Shown in pieces: positions 26,864 through 35,275 of a stretch of DNA of 64,000 nt (the stretch's first letter is position 1; each line of letters starts with the position of its first letter). Under the pieces are notes generated by a model that was not told where the DNA came from, searched no databases, and saw only the letters and a list, made by a program, of their open reading frames with translations. A program made the translations under genes and the position numbers. Source of the DNA: CBDATG01 sp965200145 (GTDB lineage: Bacteria > Chloroflexota > Dehalococcoidia > Lucifugimonadales > Lucifugimonadaceae); NCBI GenBank assembly GCA_965200145.1, contig CBDATG010000002.1, positions 744,001 through 808,000 on the forward strand, in the 5' to 3' direction.

Positions 26864-26965
26864 GAGATGCTTCCTAACTCGTGTGTTGGTCTCATCGCCA
26901 GCAATCCGCACATGTCACGCGAAGTTGCGTGTGTGCAGGCAAGCCAACCATTTCGGATAATGGTA

Positions 26966-26987
26966 ACTAGGCGTCATTACGCCTAGT
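26966..26987. promoter_or_regulatory. Perfect 22-base dyad, candidate operator
   Basis: ACTAGGCGT at 26966-26974 and its exact reverse complement at 26979-26987, separated by CATT. It lies in the gap between two divergent genes and just after a GATAAT at 26956-26961 that could be a plus-strand -10. Either a repressor site for both genes or a short hairpin. Confidence 0.55.
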
Positions 26988-27087
26988 CGTGACACAACAT
27001 CGGCTCACCGAACTCGCTGCTCGCCCCAACCGCCGTAATGCACAACCACAACACATCCCTCAATTCCGCGATCCCGAACAACGTGCG

Positions 27088-28017
27088 ATGGCTGTCCTAG
27101 TCACCGGCGGGGCCGGTTTCGTCGGTAGCCACCTCGTCGATGCTCTAGTCGCCGCGGGACATGAGACGCACATCATAGACCGACACTCAGCCGACGAAGG
27201 CAGGCACATTAACTCACACGCTATCCTGCATCTCACCGATATCGGTTCTCCTGACCTTCAACGCATCGTCTCGGAAGTCCAGCCCGAAACTATCTACCAT
27301 TTGGCAGCCCAGATAAGCGTCCCGACGTCAGGGGAAGAACCCATCGCCGATGCCAACACGAACATCATCGGAACTCTCAACCTGTTGGAATCCGCGCGGC
27401 GATCAATGAACCCGCCGAAGTTCGTCCTCATCTCGACCGGCGGTGCGATCTATGGCGAAATCGGCAACGCATCCAAAGCCTCGGAAGATATGGTGTGCAA
27501 ACCGATTTCACCATACGGAGCCAGCAAACTCGCCGCCGAATCATACCTTCCTGTTTACCGCAACCTGTGCGGACTTCGATACACGATCATCAGGCCTGGC
27601 AACGTCTACGGGCCGCGACAAACACCGCGCGGAGGCGCAGGCGTCGTCGCGATCTTCGCAAAAGCCATGCTGGCCAAAGAACCCATCAGGATCTTCGGCG
27701 ACGGGAGCGCGGTTCGAGATTACGTTTACGTCAAAGACCTCGTGCAGGGCATCTTGACCGCCGCCAACAGCGAATCCACCGGTCCCTTCAATATCGCATC
27801 AGGCGTGGGAACTTCGGTTTCGCAAGTCTTTGATGCCCTCCAGAAACGTATTGAATATGAGATGGAACCACGATACGCCAACGAACGCGCCGCCGATATT
27901 CAGGGAATCGTGTTGGAAATCTCGCGTGCCAGACGTGAGCTCGGCTGGGTGCCTTCAACATCATTTGCCGACGGCATAGCCATGACCGTCAACGCGCTTA
28001 CGGACCCGCAACCGTGA
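27088..28017 (+). CDS. NAD-dependent sugar epimerase/dehydratase
   Basis: A 309-residue extended SDR of the UDP-glucose 4-epimerase/dTDP-glucose dehydratase class. The start at 27088 places the cofactor motif VTGGAGFVGSH at residues 4-14, as usual; a GTG at 26989 would add 33 residues with no family match. Further motifs are HLAAQ, the catalytic Ser in LISTGGAIYGE and the YxxxK as YGASK, then RPGNVYGPRQ. It overlaps the next gene by 4 bases. It probably modifies a nucleotide sugar for surface polysaccharide, but no glycosyltransferase is nearby. Confidence 0.85.
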   Translation: MAVLVTGGAGFVGSHLVDALVAAGHETHIIDRHSADEGRHINSHAILHLTDIGSPDLQRIVSEVQPETIYHLAAQISVPTSGEEPIADANTNIIGTLNLLESARRSMNPPKFVLISTGGAIYGEIGNASKASEDMVCKPISPYGASKLAAESYLPVYRNLCGLRYTIIRPGNVYGPRQTPRGGAGVVAIFAKAMLAKEPIRIFGDGSAVRDYVYVKDLVQGILTAANSESTGPFNIASGVGTSVSQVFDALQKRIEYEMEPRYANERAADIQGIVLEISRARRELGWVPSTSFADGIAMTVNALTDPQP

Positions 28018-29936
28018 GCTTGCCAATCCGAAAGGTCGTAATCTCGGCTGTTTTAACGGCGTGTTGCATCGCATTAGCTTGCACGCAACAACCCGAGCCA
28101 ACCGCAACGCAACCAACAAGTCCACCGACCGCGACACCTGAGCCCACTGCTACCTTGACAGCAACGGCTACAGCCACACCGACTCGCGTGCCAACGGCGA
28201 CGATCGACCCTACTGCGACGATCGCACCATCACCGACCATGGTCAGCACTCCTACCCCGTTCGTACCGACGGCGACGCCGACACCCGCGCCAACGCGTCC
28301 GGTCGTACCTACTTCCACTCCGCAACCAACAGCGATGCCGACTGCGACGGCCGCTCCAGTTCCGACTACCACCGCGATACCCGAACCACGCCCTATTGAA
28401 GGGAAACGAGGCGGAAAACTCCGATTCGCAATCCCGTCCGCACCACCACACCAGGACATTCACGAGTCAGTCTCGCCAATACTCGCCGCTTGGGGTCCCG
28501 GTATCGCCTACTCTCGGATATTCCGCCAACAATGGAACAACACTGCACCACGAGTCGGCCTGGATTCACTTAACGACAGATTCGATCCTGCGGCAGCTTC
28601 GTTCGCCGGCGATGTGCTCTGCGACATCTGCGCCGATTGGCACATGGACGATACCGACAACCTGACCGTCGTCTTGCGCCAAGACGTGAAGTGGCAAGAC
28701 CTGGACCCGCTGCGCGGACGAAAGGTCGCCGCCTCAGACATCGTTTTCAGCCTTGACCGGCTCCAAGACCCTTCGTTCCACAACAGAGACCTCCTGAACA
28801 CAGTTTCATCAATTACTGCAATTGACGAGGCCACCCTGGTTATTGAGACATCAATACCAGACGCCGAGCTGTTCGAGAAACTCGCAGACGCTCGCGCCGC
28901 TATCGTAACGCCAGAAGCAGTCGCCGTAAACGGAAATCTCAGGTCCGGTCCAACCGTCGGAACGGGACCGTGGATCCTCGGTCGGTACGAGCCGCTATTG
29001 ATCACTTTCAGCGCAAACCTCGACTACTTCATCCCCGTGTTGCCTCTCACATTCAGCTTGGAGGCGTCCGTTGTACCGGATCTCAGCACGCGCATCGTAA
29101 TGATCCAAGTGGATGCCAGCGATTTCGTACAAGCTGACCTCGAAGCGTTACGAAACGTCGCGTCGAGTAACCCAGATGTAATGTGGACGACCGAATTCGA
29201 TGCGGCATCGGGGATTGAAATCGCAATGAACACAACTAGGCAACCGCTGACCGATGTCAGAGTCCGACGGGCCATTATCAAGTCTTGGAACCCGGATGCT
29301 CTAATAACGGGGTTGCACGACGGCATGTCATTCATCTCCGCCGGCATCCCTCTACGAGACCCCGCATGGCTACTACCCGAGGCAGAAGTGCAATCATATT
29401 TCGATGACGCTGCAAATGCCATTGACCTGTTGCGCGCCGCCGGGAACCCCAGCGGACAGCTGACCATCAAGGTAGGCGCATACGGTGACGCGTACACACA
29501 GACGGCCCTGTCGCTTGCCAATGCCGTGCGTACGGCAGGGTTCATTCCAACCATCCAGTCCATCTCAACGCGCGAGTTCGCTGACGACGTATGGATCAGG
29601 GGAAACTACGACATTTATGTAGGTGCACCGCCGCCGCAAAGTAGTGCGACCTCCATGCTCTTCTCCGTACACCATTCACAAGGACCGTGGAACTCAAACG
29701 GGTTCAAGTCTTCAGAGCTCGACGACCTGATCGCAAAGCAGACTACGCAGACTGATGCAGTTGCCAGACGGGAGGATCTGCTACAGATTCAGAGACTCAT
29801 CCTCGGAGGCGCGTACAGGTTCGTCGCCGCTGCCAACGTATCGATCTGGACTTGGTCTCCGAGCGTGCAGAACTTCGCGCCCAACTCGTTTAGAGGTGAC
29901 AGCCACTGGCTCGCGCGCATATGGTTGCTTGAATAA
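28014..29936 (+). CDS. Family 5 extracellular solute-binding lipoprotein with Thr/Pro-rich stalk
   Basis: A 640-residue protein starting at GTG, overlapping the epimerase stop. The signal region ends in the lipobox LAC, with Cys at residue 23. Residues ~25-125 are almost only Thr, Pro and Ala with short VPT or TAT repeats, a stalk that would hold the domain away from the membrane. The rest is an oligopeptide/nickel-binding type domain (GGKLRFAIP, DVKWQD, ASDIVFSLDRL, TGPWIL, VRRAIIKSW). Dipeptide, nickel or other small ligands are possible. No permease or ATPase genes follow, so it is separated from its transporter. Confidence 0.9.
   Translation: MSLPIRKVVISAVLTACCIALACTQQPEPTATQPTSPPTATPEPTATLTATATATPTRVPTATIDPTATIAPSPTMVSTPTPFVPTATPTPAPTRPVVPTSTPQPTAMPTATAAPVPTTTAIPEPRPIEGKRGGKLRFAIPSAPPHQDIHESVSPILAAWGPGIAYSRIFRQQWNNTAPRVGLDSLNDRFDPAAASFAGDVLCDICADWHMDDTDNLTVVLRQDVKWQDLDPLRGRKVAASDIVFSLDRLQDPSFHNRDLLNTVSSITAIDEATLVIETSIPDAELFEKLADARAAIVTPEAVAVNGNLRSGPTVGTGPWILGRYEPLLITFSANLDYFIPVLPLTFSLEASVVPDLSTRIVMIQVDASDFVQADLEALRNVASSNPDVMWTTEFDAASGIEIAMNTTRQPLTDVRVRRAIIKSWNPDALITGLHDGMSFISAGIPLRDPAWLLPEAEVQSYFDDAANAIDLLRAAGNPSGQLTIKVGAYGDAYTQTALSLANAVRTAGFIPTIQSISTREFADDVWIRGNYDIYVGAPPPQSSATSMLFSVHHSQGPWNSNGFKSSELDDLIAKQTTQTDAVARREDLLQIQRLILGGAYRFVAAANVSIWTWSPSVQNFAPNSFRGDSHWLARIWLLE
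28089..28391 (+). repeat. Low-complexity Thr/Pro/Ala coding stretch
   Basis: About 100 codons encoding a disordered stalk of PT, TAT and PTPxP units. At the DNA level the repeats are degenerate (varied third positions), so this is a selected protein composition and not a recent DNA repeat expansion. Confidence 0.8.
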
Positions 29937-29958
29937 CACACGCGAGGCACGCACCGCA

Positions 29959-30417
29959 TCAGGTCAAATCGTCACCAGCTGAGAATCTCGCTACGGCATC
30001 CTCTAGCGTCGCCCAAGGCAGCAAGGCACACTTAACACGCACCGGGAACTTCGCAACTCCAGACAACGCCTCAGTATCGCCAGTACCCATTTCGGACCCG
30101 GTGCCCCGTCCTGACATCATTTCCCGGAATTCGCTCGCGCGCTCAGCAGCATCTGATAGCGACGCTCCGTGTGCCAACTCTGCCATCATCGACGCAGACG
30201 ACCTGCAGATGACGCATCCGGTTCCGATTACGCAAATCTCACGCACCATCTCACCGTCAATTGACAGCTCCACCAGCGCGTAGTCGCCGCAAAACGGATT
30301 CTCCAGTTCGGCAACCGCGTTTGGTTCCGCCAACCTCTCCGACCACCGCGGATTCGCGCAATGGTCCTCCACAATGTACCGATGCGTCTCATCAAGGTGT
30401 GCAAAGTCGCGTGGCAT
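29959..30417 (-). CDS. sufU: SUF system iron-sulfur scaffold or sulfur-transfer protein SufU
   Basis: A 152-residue zinc-binding protein of the SufU/IscU family, which receives sulfur from the desulfurase SufS and passes it to SufBCD. The three Cys are visible: NPFCGD, GTGCVICRSSASMM and RVKCALLPW, with the Asp after the first. A 20-residue insert rich in Gly, Ser and Thr precedes the last Cys. It lies 107 bases after sufD on the same strand, at the end of the suf operon, without sufS between. Confidence 0.92.
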   Translation of the reverse strand: MPRDFAHLDETHRYIVEDHCANPRWSERLAEPNAVAELENPFCGDYALVELSIDGEMVREICVIGTGCVICRSSASMMAELAHGASLSDAAERASEFREMMSGRGTGSEMGTGDTEALSGVAKFPVRVKCALLPWATLEDAVARFSAGDDLT

Positions 30418-30524
30418 GTGCAGATTAACCAGTCGGAACTTGTGCGCGCCTTACCCCGATAAATCCGAATGATAACGGCCTCGAAGGACGCAGCGCGAAC
30501 GCACCGACGAGCCGGTGAGTCACG

Positions 30525-31859
30525 CTAGGCCGTGCCGATGGTGTCCGATGTCGCCTGCAACTCCGGCAACAGTTCGTCAACGCGGTGAGTTAGGAAGTCG
30601 TTCAACTCCGGAAGCTCAAACTCGTCCAGTATCTCCTGCGCGAATCCGCGAATAAGCATCGCCTGCGCAGTGCTGTAGTCAAGGCCGCGAGACTGTAGAT
30701 AGAACAGCGTATCTTCGTCAACATGCCCGGCGGTCGCACCATGTCCGCACTGCACATCGTCGGCGTATATTTCCAGCGAAGGCTTTGTGTCGATCTCCGC
30801 GCCGTGTGAGAGTAACAGGTTGAGGTCTTTCTGCTGAGCGTCGGTTTTCTGCGCGCCACGTTCTACCACGACTTTGCCGCTGAACACCGCTTGGGACTTC
30901 CCGGACAGTATTCCCTTATAAAACTGATCGCTGGTACCATGCGGCTTTGAGTGGGTCGCACTCACTTCGTTGCTCTGATGCTCGTCGCCGTTCGTGATGT
31001 ACAGCCCGTGCAGCTTGCACTCCGCACCCTCGCCAAGGTGGGTATGTATGTCATGCCGACCGATCGCAGCTCCAGTGGCGAACGACACAGAGTTGTAGGT
31101 GCTACCCGCGGCCTGCCGCACCCGCGTTGTCGCAACATGGTACGTCCTGCTACGAGATAGCTGCAACCGGTAGTGCGTCAGCGAGGCTCCGGCGCCTAAG
31201 TGGATCTCTAATACTGGGACCTCCAACAACGGCCGGTCAGACAGCGAAACGTGGGTTTCAATAAATGAGGCTGAGGTGTCAGGTCCCAAGCTCAAAGCAC
31301 ACCTCGGATAATTCGCCCGGGCAACAGGTTCCGATCCTGTCGAAACCCAAATCACTTGGATCGGTGCCATCCTGTCACCATCATCGTCATCGGAGACGAG
31401 CAACTTCAGGGGGGTCGCGCTAAAGGCAGCATTCAGGGCCACAAACGGGTCTGACTCAACATTTGCGATTTGACCATGGATCGTCTCGGCTGCATGTGCC
31501 TGCCTTTCGGCAGACTCAGGATCTCGCCCTTTGATTCCCGCACCCCAAGTTCCTACGTATCGATCGTCAACGAATACCATGTTGTGAAAAGACTCAAAGA
31601 TCGGAACGATTCCAGTAAGCTCGTCGAAACTTGGCACCTCTGTCGGCAAACCACATCGAAATTCGGTTTCGTTGATCGCTCGGATGTCCGTGTACTTCCA
31701 AAGCTCGTTCCCGCGGCGGGAAGTCGGAAAACCTTGCCGTTTGAAAGCGTCCCAGCCCTGGGAAGCCAGCTCAAGGTAGTCAGGGTGAACGCCCGACAGA
31801 CAACGATCCCAATCTGCCTGATACGCAGCAAGATGCTTGATCTCACCCATCGTCATCAT
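30525..31859 (-). CDS. sufD: Fe-S cluster assembly protein SufD
   Basis: A 444-residue member of the SufB/SufD family, part of the SufBC2D complex that assembles iron-sulfur clusters. The N-terminus carries GFPTSRRGNELWKYTDIR and the C-terminal core the typical GHGATAGHVDEDTLFYLQSRGL (a conserved His before the dimer helix) and a late RGFAQEILDEF. Three nearby ATGs (31859, 31856, 31850) are possible starts; a GGCGGA lies just before the first. It follows sufC by 54 bases. Confidence 0.93.
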   Translation of the reverse strand: MMTMGEIKHLAAYQADWDRCLSGVHPDYLELASQGWDAFKRQGFPTSRRGNELWKYTDIRAINETEFRCGLPTEVPSFDELTGIVPIFESFHNMVFVDDRYVGTWGAGIKGRDPESAERQAHAAETIHGQIANVESDPFVALNAAFSATPLKLLVSDDDDGDRMAPIQVIWVSTGSEPVARANYPRCALSLGPDTSASFIETHVSLSDRPLLEVPVLEIHLGAGASLTHYRLQLSRSRTYHVATTRVRQAAGSTYNSVSFATGAAIGRHDIHTHLGEGAECKLHGLYITNGDEHQSNEVSATHSKPHGTSDQFYKGILSGKSQAVFSGKVVVERGAQKTDAQQKDLNLLLSHGAEIDTKPSLEIYADDVQCGHGATAGHVDEDTLFYLQSRGLDYSTAQAMLIRGFAQEILDEFELPELNDFLTHRVDELLPELQATSDTIGTA

Positions 31860-31913
31860 TCCGCCAGCGTCTTTCAGACGACTTAGATAGTCGGCACGAT
31901 CGCGCCCGACGAC

Positions 31914-32663
31914 CTACGCATCCACGTACGCGCCGTAACCAGTTCGCTCAACCGACTCCGCCAGAGATGCATCGCCCGAATCCACAATCTTCCCACCTAC
32001 CAGCACATGCACCATATCTGGCTGGACGTATCGCAGCAGACGTTGGTAATGCGTCACCACCACGAAGCTGCGCTCGGGAGAACGCATCGCATTGATGCCA
32101 TCCGCAACAGCCTGCAACGCGTCGATATCCAAACCCGAATCTGTCTCATCCATAATCGCCCATCGCGGCTCCAGAACCTGCAATTGCAACACCTCATTGC
32201 GCTTCTTCTCACCACCGGAGAATCCTTCGTTCAGAGCGCGCTTCACCAGATCGGGGTTGATCCCGATAGCTTCAACCTTCGAGTCAAAGAGCTTCGAGAA
32301 CTCGCGCACGCTCATCTTGGACCGACCGTTGGCACCGTCAATCGCATCTTTCGCAGCCTTGAGAAACTGCCACGGCCGCACTCCTGGCACCTCACTCGGA
32401 TACTGCATCGCAAGGAACAGTCCGAGATGGGCACGCTCATCAGGTGTCATCTCAACGATCGACGTGCCGTCAACCAATACGTCCCCAGCTGTAACTTCAT
32501 ACGTCGGTTTCCCCATCAACACGTTCGCAAGCGTGCTCTTCCCACTGCCATTTGGACCCATGATGGCGTGAACCTCGCCGAGGCCGACATTTAGGTCAAC
32601 GCCACGCAATATGTGCTCACCCGTATCCGCGACCGCGGCGTGCAAATTGTCAATCTTCAGCAA
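31914..32663 (-). CDS. sufC: Fe-S cluster assembly ATPase SufC
   Basis: A 249-residue ABC ATPase that powers the SufBCD scaffold. Walker A is GPNGSGKST, the signature SGGEKKR, and Walker B AIMDETDSGLDIDAL. The ABC signature and VVTHYQRLL match SufC specifically. The start is taken as the TTG at 32663 because a GGAGG site lies 6 bases upstream and the protein then begins LLKIDNLHA as in the family; the longer frame to 32723 adds 20 unlikely residues. Confidence 0.93.
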   Translation of the reverse strand: MLKIDNLHAAVADTGEHILRGVDLNVGLGEVHAIMGPNGSGKSTLANVLMGKPTYEVTAGDVLVDGTSIVEMTPDERAHLGLFLAMQYPSEVPGVRPWQFLKAAKDAIDGANGRSKMSVREFSKLFDSKVEAIGINPDLVKRALNEGFSGGEKKRNEVLQLQVLEPRWAIMDETDSGLDIDALQAVADGINAMRSPERSFVVVTHYQRLLRYVQPDMVHVLVGGKIVDSGDASLAESVERTGYGAYVDA

Positions 32664-32669
32664 CAGTAA

Positions 32670-32674
32670 CCTCC
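32670..32674 (-). promoter_or_regulatory. Ribosome-binding site setting the sufC TTG start
   Basis: GGAGG on the minus strand, 6 bases before the TTG at 32663. It decides between the TTG start and the longer frame from 32723. Confidence 0.7.
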
Positions 32675-32775
32675 GACCGTCCGCGCCAACGCGGTGGAAC
32701 CGAACCCGAGTTCGGTGCGGCAAGCTGATGAAACCAGAGTCACTAGATGCGGAGTAACCAGAGCAGGCGCAAACG

Positions 32776-34260
32776 TCATCCGACTGCGCCCTCCAAGCTC
32801 ACCTTCAAGAGTTGGCCAGCCTCCATCGCGAACTCAAACGGCAACTCCTTGATGACATCGCGGCTCCAGCCGGTAATGATCATGTGGTTCGCATCTTCCT
32901 CCGACAAACCTCGCGACATCAAGTAGAACTTTTGCTCATCACTAACCTTGGAGGTGCTCGCTTCATGCTCCAGCCTAGCTGTCGGGTTGCGGACCTCGAT
33001 GTATGGCACCGTGTGCGCGCCGCACTGGTCACCGATCAACAGCGAGTCGCATTGGGTGTGATTCGTCGCATTCTCAGCTCGAGGCAGAATCTTCACACCG
33101 CCGCGGTACGTGTTCTCACCACGGCCAGCCGAGATGCCCTTGGAGACTATCGTCGACTTGGTGTTGCGACCCATGTGGATCATCTTCGTCCCAGTGTCCG
33201 CCTGTTGATAGTTGTTGGCAAGGGCGACCGAGTAGAACTCGCCAACCGAGTTATCACCTCGCAGGATCACGGAGGGGTACTTCCAAGTGATGGCAGAGCC
33301 AGTCTCAACCTGCGTCCACGAAATCTTCGCATCTTCCGCCGCCACACCGCGCTTCGTCACGAAGTTGTAAACACCGCCCTCGCCTTCTTTCGTTCCGGGG
33401 TACCAGTTCTGGATCGTCGAGTACTTGATCTCACCGCGATCCAACGCGACCAACTCAACGACCGCTGCATGCAATTGGCTCGTGCGCCTTATCGGTGCCG
33501 TGCAACCTTCCAAGTAACTGACATAGGCTCCCTCATCGGCAACGATCAGCGTCCGTTCGAACTGACCAGACCCCTCCGTGTTGATGCGGAAATACGTCAT
33601 CAGCTCAATTGGACAACGTACTCCCGGAGGAATATAGGCGAACGAGCCATCCGAGAAAACCGCCGAGTTCAGCGCAGCGAAGAAGTTGTCGGTGTACGGA
33701 ACCACCGATCCCAGATACTTCTGCACCAGCTCAGGGTGATTCTGTACCGCCTCCGTGAACGAGCAGAACACTATCCCGCGCTCTTCAAGTTGCTCAGCGT
33801 ACGTCGTGGCGACCGAAACCGAGTCAAACACCGCATCGACCGCTACGCCAGCGAGGCGCTCGCGTTCGTGCAACGGAATCCCTAGCTTGTCGAACGTCTC
33901 CAGCATCTCGGGATCAACTTCGTCCAGGCTCTTCGGTGCCTCATCCAGACTCTTTGGTGCCGCATAGTAGTAGATATCTTGGTAATCAATCTCCGGGTAA
34001 CGCAGCTTAGCCCACCGCGGCTCCGCATCGCTCGCCTCTTGCCGCCGCCAATACTCGTAAGCCTTCAACCGCCACTCGAGAAGCCAATCCGGCTCGCCCT
34101 TCTTCTCCGAGATCAGGTGAACGATACTCTCATCGAGACCCTTGGGCGCGAGCTCCATCTCAACTTCCGTTGAGAATCCCCACTTGTATCCTTGGTCATC
34201 GATCGAGGATTCGCGGGAATATGTCAGTCTTTCTTGCGTAGTCACCGTAGCTAAGGCCAA
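32776..34260 (-). CDS. sufB: Fe-S cluster assembly protein SufB
   Basis: A 494-residue SufB, the scaffold subunit on which the cluster forms. It shows YKWGFSTEVE near the N-terminus, a GVRCPIELMTYFR segment, LEGCTAP, EGGVYNFVTKRG and the C-terminal LEHEASTSKVSDEQKFYLMSRGL with the conserved Glu/His region. It is the first gene of the sufB-sufC-sufD-sufU series. An odd feature is a duplicated SLDEAPK heptad near residue 100, from a 21-base tandem repeat. Confidence 0.95.
   Translation of the reverse strand: MALATVTTQERLTYSRESSIDDQGYKWGFSTEVEMELAPKGLDESIVHLISEKKGEPDWLLEWRLKAYEYWRRQEASDAEPRWAKLRYPEIDYQDIYYYAAPKSLDEAPKSLDEVDPEMLETFDKLGIPLHERERLAGVAVDAVFDSVSVATTYAEQLEERGIVFCSFTEAVQNHPELVQKYLGSVVPYTDNFFAALNSAVFSDGSFAYIPPGVRCPIELMTYFRINTEGSGQFERTLIVADEGAYVSYLEGCTAPIRRTSQLHAAVVELVALDRGEIKYSTIQNWYPGTKEGEGGVYNFVTKRGVAAEDAKISWTQVETGSAITWKYPSVILRGDNSVGEFYSVALANNYQQADTGTKMIHMGRNTKSTIVSKGISAGRGENTYRGGVKILPRAENATNHTQCDSLLIGDQCGAHTVPYIEVRNPTARLEHEASTSKVSDEQKFYLMSRGLSEEDANHMIITGWSRDVIKELPFEFAMEAGQLLKVSLEGAVG
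33921..33962. repeat. 21-base tandem repeat inside sufB
   Basis: Two adjacent 21-base units, 33921-33941 and 33942-33962, differing at a few positions, encode a repeated APKSLDE heptad in a surface segment of SufB. It keeps the frame. Confidence 0.75.
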
Positions 34261-34483
34261 AAAGAGTTAACGGGCGAGGCGGTCGTCAAAGGCAGGCAGG
34301 GCGTTCATGCACCGACACATCGGCTATCCTGCCAAGTTTGAGACCTCTCCATAATCCCATTGTAACCGCCGCGCGCATCCTCTACCGTCCGCGCCTAACA
34401 TCAAGGTAATCTACCGCAGGGAAACGCAGCTGCCAGGATCAGAATCTCTAGCACGCTCTGTCTCAAGTAACCCCAAATCAATC

Positions 34484-35224
34484 ATGCCAAAGTGGCAATC
34501 ACTTCTTACACCCATCAAGGGAATTCGGCCAATTCGCGAACGTGCCGAGGTCGAGGCGCGAATCCAGTTTGAGAGTTCACTGCGGTCAAGCGACAACGTC
34601 GACGAGAGTGTAGTCATGGCTATGCTCGCACTGCCGAGGGAGGAGTTTGTTGATGCCAAGTTTCAGGCCGACGCGTACGAAGACCGCGCCCTGCCGATCG
34701 GATTCCGCAGTACGATCTCCCAACCGACACTGGTAGCTAAGATGATCTCACTGCTCGGCCTGCACGACCGCAAGGCGGACAACGTGCTGGACGTAGGTTC
34801 CGGGTCGGGCTACACATCCGCAATTCTGGCGATGCTCGCCACGCGAGTGACGGCAGTTGAGCGCGTTGAAGCCCTCGCAACGCAGTGCGGAGAGCGGCTC
34901 AATCGGTTAGGATTTTCCAATATCGATGTAGTCGTCGCAATGGATGATGTCCTCGGATACCCAGACCGCGCCCCATATGATGCGATATTGGTTAGCGCCG
35001 GTGCCCCGGAAGTTCCAAAATCGCTTTCCGAGCAACTCGCGCATGGCGCGCGCATGGTAATCCCGACAGGCGCACGGCATTCCCAGAGACTGGCCACCGT
35101 TGAGCGTAGCGATGGTCACGATCAGTTCACCGTTACGTATTCGAACGAGTGCAGATTCGTGCCGCTTATCGGACCCGACGCATGGCCGGAAGACGTACTC
35201 GATTTCCCGTATGCCGAGTGCTAA
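34484..35224 (+). CDS. pcm: Protein-L-isoaspartate O-methyltransferase
   Basis: A 246-residue SAM-dependent methyltransferase that repairs isoaspartyl residues in damaged proteins. The SAM-binding motif is VLDVGSGSGYTSAILA, followed by VTAVERVEAL and the ILVSAGAPEVP post-motif; the upstream IGFRSTISQPTLVAKM segment is specific to the PCMT family. An N-terminal extension of ~40 residues precedes the domain. It is divergent from the suf operon across a 223-base gap and precedes gatB by 51 bases. Confidence 0.9.
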   Translation: MPKWQSLLTPIKGIRPIRERAEVEARIQFESSLRSSDNVDESVVMAMLALPREEFVDAKFQADAYEDRALPIGFRSTISQPTLVAKMISLLGLHDRKADNVLDVGSGSGYTSAILAMLATRVTAVERVEALATQCGERLNRLGFSNIDVVVAMDDVLGYPDRAPYDAILVSAGAPEVPKSLSEQLAHGARMVIPTGARHSQRLATVERSDGHDQFTVTYSNECRFVPLIGPDAWPEDVLDFPYAEC

Positions 35225-35275
35225 ACCGATTGACCAACCCACACAACGTTGCGAACCGAACGAACTGGAGGACAA

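Noticed and set aside
28089..28391. Thr/Pro coding repeat considered as a CRISPR array or slippage locus
   Set aside because: There are no conserved direct repeats with unique spacers; codon-level variation shows it encodes a disordered stalk.
32812..33885. 357-residue plus-strand frame inside sufB
   Set aside because: It is antisense to a fully conserved SufB and is Arg/Leu-rich as expected for a mirror of that coding sequence.
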